DNA of 36,279 bases from Litorimonas sp963922935. GTDB taxonomy: Bacteria > Pseudomonadota > Alphaproteobacteria > Caulobacterales > Maricaulaceae. The DNA lies in assembly GCA_963922935.1 (NCBI GenBank), contig CAWUKE010000005.1, positions 1 to 36,279 of the forward strand. The letters are read 5' to 3'. The position numbers and the translations under genes were made by a program. Shown here in pieces: positions 26,801 through 35,800 of the stretch; position 1 is the stretch's first letter, and each line of letters begins with the position of its first letter. A model generated the notes under the pieces. It searched no databases. It saw nothing but the letters and a program-made list of their open reading frames with translations, and was not told the DNA's origin.

Positions 26801-29800
26801 GTCAGCGTCACGGACCCGCTGATCCCAACCCTGACTTGCTCGACGACGACACTCGCCCCCGGCGCGAGCCAGACCTGTTCGGGGTCTTATACGCTCCGCC
26901 AGGTGGATATTGATCGCGGTTCTCTCACCAACAGTGCGGATGTCAGTGCGACACCGCCGTCTGGTGCGCCCATAGCAGACGCAGATAGTGTCACGGTCAC
27001 GGGGTCCACCGTGACGGATGTGCGCTTTGCGAAACGCACCCTCAGCACAGACTTTGCTCAAGCAGGTGACGTTCTGGCCTATGAGTTTGATGTTGAAAAT
27101 ATCGGGACGACGACCCTGTCCAACATTGCGGTGACAGACCCGCTCGCCGGGACAGTAACCTGTCCGCTCACGACGCTCGCACCGTCAGCCAGCATGGTGT
27201 GTACCGCCAGCTATACGGTGAACCAGACCGATGTAGATCGCGGCTCTGTCGAAAATAACGCGACGCTGGCTGCGGATGGCCCTGACGGTTCGGCGCTGCC
27301 AGAACAGATGAGCTCGGTCACTGTGGACGGGACGCGGACGCCTGGCCTAAGCCTTGAAAAAACCAGCGCGCAAGCTGGGTTCGCGGCTGTGGGCGATGTG
27401 CTCAACTATGAGTACCGCCTGGTCAATACGGGCAATGTGGTCCTGACGGACCTAGCGGTCAGTGATGATCGCATCGCCACCGTGAGCTGCCCCGTCACGA
27501 CATTAGCGCCCGGAGAGGTCGTAACTTGTACGGCGAGTGATACAGTCTCGCAGGAAGATCTTGATGCAGGCTCTGTCACGAATAATGCCAGCGCCTCTGC
27601 GACCCCACCGACAGGGACGACGCTCACCCCGCCAGCGGACAGTGTCACGATCGACGCTGATCAACAGCCCGCTTTGAGCCTTTTGAAAACGGCCTCACGC
27701 AGCCAAGTCGACCGCGTCGGTGACGTGATCGATTATAGCTACACAGTCACCAATGCCGGTAACGTCACGATCACAGATCCCGTGTCGATCACCGATGACC
27801 GGATTAGTGTGTCCTGTCCGGCTCTGCCGTCCACGGGTCTGGCGCCCGGAGCGAGCTTAAGCTGTACGGGCACGGATATCGTCACGCAGGCAGATTTAGA
27901 CGCGGGCGCGGTCACAAATACCGCCTCGGCGTCGGACGGCACGACCACATCCCCTGATGTGAGCGAGACCGTCACAGTCGATCAAACCCGCAGCCTCGCC
28001 ATGACGAAAACTGCCGACCCACAGCGCTTCGACACTGTGGGCGAAACGGTGAGCTATGATTATGTGGTCACCAATACGGGGAATGTCAGCCTGACGGATG
28101 CGCTAACGATTAGCGATGACCGGATCACGGTCAGCTGTCCGGCCCTGCCGACAGGCGGTTTGGCCCCCGGGGCGAGCCTAACCTGTACGGGGACCGATAC
28201 GGTCACCCAAGCCGATCTGGATAATGGACAGATCACAAACAGGGCGACGGCAACCAGCGGCACAACGAATAGTCCAGAGGTCACAGAAGTGGCAAGCGCG
28301 GACGCCCAACCGGCTTTGGGTCTGGATAAGCGCGCGCTGGCGTCTGATTTTGACGCGGCCGGCGACCGGATTGAGTATGCCTATGACGTGACCAATTTGG
28401 GCAATGTCACAATCACCGACGCGATTAGTGTCTCCGATGATAAGATTGCGAGCGTGTCTTGCCCAGCGCTGCCTTTGGCCGGTCTCGCGCCCGGAGCGAC
28501 GCTGACCTGTACGGCGATCTATACGGTCACCCAAGCCGATGTGGATGCGGGCTCCATCACCAATCTGGCGACGGCCAGCATTCCGGGTACGGCTTCGCCG
28601 CAAGTCTCAGAAACCGTGACCGGGATCCAGAGCCCAGCCCTGTCCGTGACGAAAACGGCGCTCAGCGGATCTTATGATACGGTCGGGGATATCCTCGCTT
28701 ACCGCTATGATGTGCGAAACACCGGCAATGTGACCCTCAGCGGCTCTGTTACAGTGGCGGACGACAAAATCCCGGCCGTGTCCTGCCCGGCTCTGCCGAT
28801 GGCGGGTCTGGCGCCGAATGAGACCCTGACCTGTACGGCGACCTATGTGGTGACACAGGCCGATATTGATGCGGGCGCGATCACGAATATTGCGACTGCC
28901 AGCAGTGGCGGGGTGAGTTCGACACCGGACACAGCGACGGTGAATGCTGTGCAGGGGCCTGCTTTGTCGATTGTCAAACGGTCGCTGGCCCAGACTTTCA
29001 ACATGCCGGGTGAGATCATCACCTACGAATATGATGTGACCAATGCGGGGAATGTGACCCTGAATGATCCCATCTCAGTTACGGATAATAAGATCGCAAC
29101 GGTTAGCTGCCCGGCTTTACCGAGCGGCGGCCTTGTGCCCGGCGCGACGATCACCTGTTCAGGCGACTATAGTGTCACCCAAGCGGATATTGATGCAGGC
29201 TCTGTCGCAAACTTAGCCTCCGCGACAGACGGCACGGTGACATCGCCAACGGTTGAAAAACGCGTCTTCGCCACGCGCACGTCGGAACTCGTGATCGACA
29301 AGACCGCGACCGTGGTTAACTTCACCCTGCCGGGTGACATTGTCACTTACCAATATGTCGTCACCAATGCCGGTAATGTCACGGTCACGACGCCGATTAG
29401 CGTGAGTGATAACCGGATCAGTTCGGTGGATTGTCCGGCCTTACCTGCCGGCGGTCTAGCGCCCGGCGCGTCCCTGACCTGTACGGCGGACTTTGTTGTT
29501 GTCCAAGACAATCTGGATGTCGGCGTGGTGACAAATATTGCCACGGCTACAGACGGTGTTGTGACCTCAGCCCCGGACTCAGAGACCATTCCCGCGATGG
29601 CAAACCCGGCGTTGGAAGTCCGCAAGTCCACGACGGCCACGTCTTACGCGACCGTTGGGGAGGTCATTAGCTATACGTTCGAGATCGAGAACACAGGGAA
29701 CGTCACCCTGACCAATACGGTCCAAGTCATCGATAATAAGATCGGTGCGATTGATTGCTTTACCGGGAATTTGATCCCGGGTCAGATCGAAACCTGCAGT

Positions 29801-32800
29801 GCCAACTATACGGTCACGCAGGCCGATATTGATAATGGTAGCCTGACCAATGATGCCTATGCGGAACATCCGCGCGCTTCGTCCCCACCGGTCTTTGTCA
29901 CGATCCCAGCGGATCAAACGCGCAGCCTTTCCATGGTCAAGACGGCGGACCGCGCCCAATTTGCTAGCGTGGGTGAAACGATCGCCTACCAATATGTTGT
30001 CACCAATGATGGCAATGTGACCGTCACTTTGCCGATTGAGATTACAGATGACCGCATTGCTTCCGTCAGCTGTCCCTCCTTGCCCGTAGGCGGCTTAGCC
30101 CCTGGCGCGTCGCTGCTCTGTACAGCGACGGATACAGTGACACAGGCGGACCTTGACGCCGGTGCGATTACAAACTTGGCGACAGCCCAGTCCGGCTCTG
30201 CCGTCTCGCCTCAAGTCAGCGAAACCGTCAATGCCAATCAAATGGCGGCGTTGGATCTTGAGAAAATTGCGCGCAGCACAGACTTCACAGCCGTTGGCGA
30301 TACGCTCAGCTATGACTTCATCGTCACCAATAGCGGCAACGTGACCGTCACCGCGGCCGTGTCTATTAACGATGACCGGATCGGGACAATCGCCTGTCCA
30401 GCTCTGCCGAGTGGCGGATTGGTTCCGGGCGGAACATTGCTTTGCACGGCGACAGATACGATTAGCCAAGCCGATCTCGATGCGGGATCCGTGACCAATA
30501 CGGCCACAGTCAGCGACGGAACAACGATCAGCGATCCCGTCAGTGAAACGATCACCGGGACGCAATCGCCCCATCTGTCCATGACGAAGACAGCGCTCGA
30601 TACAAGCTATGCTGCCGTCGGCGATACGCTCCGCTATGAATTTGTCATCACCAACTCCGGCAATGTGACGGTGACAAGCGCCTTAAGCATCACGGATGAC
30701 CGCATTGGTGCGGTAAGCTGCCCGAGCCTACCGACAGGCGGTTTGGCGCCCGACGATACATTGACTTGCACGGCAACGGATACGATCAGCCAAGCCGATC
30801 TGGACGCAGGCTTTGTGACGAATACGGCCACAGCCACAGACGGGACCAGCACATCGGATCCTGTCAGTGAAACCGTCAGTGCCGACGAACAGCCGGGCTT
30901 GAGCGTTGTGAAAACGGCGCTGAACAAAGACTTCGATATGGCCGGCGAGACGCTCGATTATGAATATGTTGTCTCTAACACGGGCAATCTGACAATCACG
31001 CAGGCCATTGCGATCACCGATGACCGCATTCCGGATGTGTCCTGTCCAGCGCTGCCAAGTGGCGGTCTTGCCCCTGGTGCGTCTATCACCTGTACGGGGA
31101 CTGACACCGTTGTGCAGGCGGATGTCGACGCTGGGTTCGTGACGAACATTGCGAGTGCGACGGACGGCACAACGACATCCCCAACAGAAAGCGCCACCGT
31201 CAATGGGTCGCAAACACCGGACTATACGGTTGATAAGCGCGCCCTGACCAGCAGCTATGACGCAGTTGGTGAGACCCTGTCTTATGAGTTCGTCATCCGC
31301 AATACGGGCAATGTTAGCCTGACGGATGTCGCGACGATTGAGGATGATAAAATCGGCACGATCGCGTGTCCGGCTGTGCCGAGCGGCGGGCTTGTCCCGG
31401 GTGCGACCCTGTCCTGTTTGGCGGATTATGCGGTCATGCAATCGGACCTGGATGCGGGTGAGGTGACAAATATCGCCACCGCGCGTGTCGGCACGCTCGA
31501 CCCTTCTGCGCCGGATCAAGTGACGATCACGGGTGAACAATTACCCGCTCTGACCCTTGTGAAGAGCGCGGGCGCCACGGCGTTGACTGGGGCGGGGCAA
31601 GTCGTGACCTATACCTATGACGTCATCAATAGCGGGAATGTCACGCTGAGCGATCCGATTACTGTATCAGATGATAAAATCGACACGGTTACATGTCCGA
31701 CTGATCCGTTGGCTCCGGGTGAAAGCCTGAGCTGTACGGCCGACTATACGGTCACCCAAGCGGATATGGACGCGGGATTCGTCACGAATATCGCGTCCGC
31801 TACCAGCGGCGATACGACGTCAGAGGCGGTGAGCGTGACGGTCGAGGCGGATGTCGCCCTCGGCTTGGAGTTGGTCAAACGCGCCACGACTGACACATTT
31901 ATGATGGTCGGGGATACGGTGTCTTACGCTTATGACGTCACGAATACGGGCAATACGACCCTCACTGAAGCTGTGAGTGTGACAGACGATAAGATTGCGG
32001 CGGTCAATTGCCCATCGACCCTGCTGGCACCGGGCGAAAGCCTGACTTGTACGGCGGATTACAGCGTCACACAGGATGATCTGGATGCGGGCCAAGTGAC
32101 GAACTTAGCGACGGCGACATCTGGGGACAGCGCGTCGCCTGAAGTCTCGGAAACGGTGGAGGGTAATCGCGAGCCGTCACTCAGCCTGACGAAATCGGTC
32201 GCCGAGACCACGCAAGTCGCCGGCCCGATCTTTGACATCACTTACACGCTGGACCTTCTCAATGATGGGAATGTCACGCTGAATGATTTGTCCGTGACGG
32301 ATGATCTGCGCGCGACCTTGGCGCCCGCAGTGATCTACGCGACGCCAGAGGTCACAGTGGACGGCCTGACCGGCGGAACTGCCAACGCCGCCTATGACGG
32401 TGCGGATGACACAGAACTGCTCTCCGGTAGCTCGGTTCTCGGCGTGGGGGAGAGTGCGACGATCACGATTGCGGTGCGCATTGATATTAGTGCGGCGGGT
32501 CCGGCGCAGGGGAATACGGCCAATGCTGACGCGATAGAATTGCCCGAGCCTGTGCGATCTGACGATCCGACTGTGACGCCTGATACGTCGACAGACGTCA
32601 ACCCAACGCCTCTCACGTTGCTCGACACAGATGGGGACGGCGCGCCAGACGGCTTTGAAAGCGGGACAGAGGACCGCGACGGCGACGGCATTGTTGACTC
32701 AGCGGATTATGATCCGACCGGTTATTTCTACTGCGAAGAAAATGGGGACATTCTGTCCGGCGGTCGCATTGCGGTCTCCGGCCCGGCAGGTCGCAATGAT

Positions 32801-35800
32801 GCGATTGGAACGGCCAACAACATCGTTATTGTCCGTGATGGGTCTGATGGTTTCTATCAGTTCTATGTGACGGCCCCCGGCACTTACGAAATGGAGCTGA
32901 CTTATCCGGCATCTGGTGTGCCAAGCACGGACCGCCTAGCCGAAACCGATGTGTTGGATGCAACCTCGCTTCTACCCGCGAACCCGGCCGTGTTGGGCAG
33001 TTCCGAAGTTGGCACAACGAGCCGCTTGGCGGATGAATCGCTCACCGCCAATCCGCGCTTCTACACGCAGTTTGATTTCGAAGCGGGCGATCCGACGATC
33101 CTGACCAATAATATTCCGCTCAAAAACTGCGGTGTGCCCGCCATTAATGTCACGAAGACCGTGCTGAACGGCCCGGATGTCATGGCCGATGGTCGTCAAG
33201 CGCTGACCTATGCGCTGGCGCTCGATAATAGCGGCGAAACGATCGTGAATAATGTCGCCATAAGCGATGATCTGGGCGCGGTGTTTGGCCCGGATAATGT
33301 TGAAGTCCTGGCCACGCGGATCACGCCTGAGGACAGCGCTTATACGGCCTCGCTCAACCCGCTCTTTGACGGAACAAGCGATACAGACCTGTTGGTAGAC
33401 AATGTCAGCGTTGAGATTGGCGATAGCTTTACAGTTGAGCTCGACCTCGCCGTGAACCCGCAAGTTGCGGGCGATTACACGAATGTGGCGACAGTCTCTG
33501 CCGAAGGCCCGCTGGACGGCGCCGGGATCAGCGCGACGGATGATGCCCTGATCGAATTGCTGCCACTGTCTGATGCCAGCCAGCTGGTCGTGACAAAAAC
33601 GGCGCAGCCACGCACGGTGCAGATCGGTGATCCGGTCCTGTATCAGATCGCGGTGACGAATGAATCGCTGTCCACCATGACCGATATTCGGATCACGGAC
33701 CGCCTGCCCGATGGCTTTGCCTATGTGCCGGATACCGCCTTTGTGTCAGACGGCGGCGATGCGGTCGCCGCTGTGCCAAGCGTGCCGAGCCGCGGCGTGC
33801 TCAACTGGGATGTGGTGCAAGGCGGTGTCATGCCACTCGATAGCCTCGCGCCTGGCGAAACGTTGACCTTCAGCCTGCGCTTATTGGCCGGTCCGAACGT
33901 TGAGTTTGGCGCGCATGAGAACCAGGCGTTTGCGGAAAGCCTCCGCGATGGCTCTCGCTCTGACATCGCCACAGCCGTGGTCGATTATATCCCGGAGCCG
34001 AGCTTTGACTGTACGCCGGTTATTGGTCGCGTTTATGATGACGTGAACCGTAACGGCTACCCCGATGAGGGTGAGCCGGGTCTGCCGGGCGCGCGTTTGG
34101 CGACGGTCAATGGCGATATCATCACGACCGATGAATTTGGTCGCTACCATATTCCATGCGCCGCCATCGCCAATCCGGAACGCGGCTCGAACTTCTTGCT
34201 CAAGCTCGACGGTCGCTCCTTGCCGCTCGCCTATGGCGTGACGACGGAAAACCCACGGGTTGTCCGCGCCACACGCGGCAAGTTCGTCAAGATGAACTTC
34301 GGCGCGGCCCATCGCCCGGCGGTTCGCCTCGACCTCTTTGCCGCTGATTTTGTGGCAGGCGAAGAGGCGGAAACTCTACTGCCAGAAGCGATCACCCGCA
34401 TGGCGTCCGTGATGGCGCAGGTGACCGATACAGAACGTGGTCTGATCGTCTATCACGCGGCGGAAGGTGAACGGGTGGAATCCGCCCAAGCCCGACTGCA
34501 GACAGGTCTGTCAACGCTTCGCGCCATGAGCACGGGTCTGGTCGATATAGCCTTGCAAGCCGATTGGGGTTCACAGCGTCCGTTTGAAACGCATGAGCGT
34601 GAGGACGGCGAAAACGAAACGCTGCGTGTGGCCGGTCAGTTCTTTGACGCCGAAACGATCGAGGATCGCGATGCGACCAACCGTTCGCGTGTGCGCTTTG
34701 CCGAAGGCGATGATGGAACTTTGATGCGCCAGGCCGAGACAGACCTGGCAGAGGACGGCTTTGGGCAGCGCTATGATGGCGACGATCCGGTCTCTGATGG
34801 CCCGAGTGTGGGTCGCCGCGCGAACGGGCCGGATGAAAGCACGCGCCCGAACCGCCTGATGCGCTGGCTCGACTGGGGCAATGTGACGACGGCTTATGTG
34901 GATGCGATGGAGGTCGAAACGACAGTCACCGCGCTGGATAATTATAAGCGTCTCAATGCTCGCGCCAATGTGGTCTCGGGCGAAGCGTCTCGCGAAATCC
35001 AGGTAGAGACCTACTGGAATTATGATCACTATATTGACCGCGCAGAAATCCGCCTGTTCGAAGCCGGCCGCACAACCCGTGGCGAGCCCATCGCGATAGC
35101 GACTGTGGTAGACAGCGCGGCGCGGCTGCCCGTTACCGTTGATATGGTCGGGATGGAGTTGGACTATGTCCTGCGCGCTTATGCCGACGACGGTAGCTTT
35201 GATGAAACGGCACCGCGTTCGCTCTCAATCGGCGATCCGGAGTTTGACCTGACGCCCGAAGACTGGGCCGCACAATTCGGCTCTGCTTTTGGGCAAGACA
35301 GCTTGCGGGTTGATCGCATTCGTACACCGGGCGGCACGGTCCGTGTTTATGGACGCAATGTTGCAGCGAATACCGTGACCGTTATGGGTCAGACAGTGCG
35401 CGTCGATGCAGACGGTCAGTTCGTGGCCGAGCAGATCCTACCAACAGGTCTGCAAACGGTGAGCGTCGAAGCTGACAATGGTTACCGCATGATCCGCCCC
35501 GTAGAGGTGAAGGCCAAAGACACGTTCGCGGTCGGTCAGATTGAAGCGACCGTGGGTGAAGGCGTTGACGGCGAGAGCTTTGAAGAAGGACGTGTGGCGT
35601 TCTATGTCCGCTCACGACTGAATGATCGCTGGGCGGTTACAGCCACGGCCGATACAGGTGAGGCGGGTCTATCCAATCTGCTGTCTGGTTTGGACGATAA
35701 GGATGTGAACGGCCTGCTGCGGCGTCTGGATCCGGATCGCTATTACCCAACCTATGGCGATGACAGCGTCATCGAACAGGATGCGCCGACCAATGGTCGG

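Noticed and set aside
21956..32179. Regular repeats as a CRISPR array
   Set aside because: Period of 315-348 bp, in-frame coding with protein-level conservation; no short direct repeats with unique spacers.
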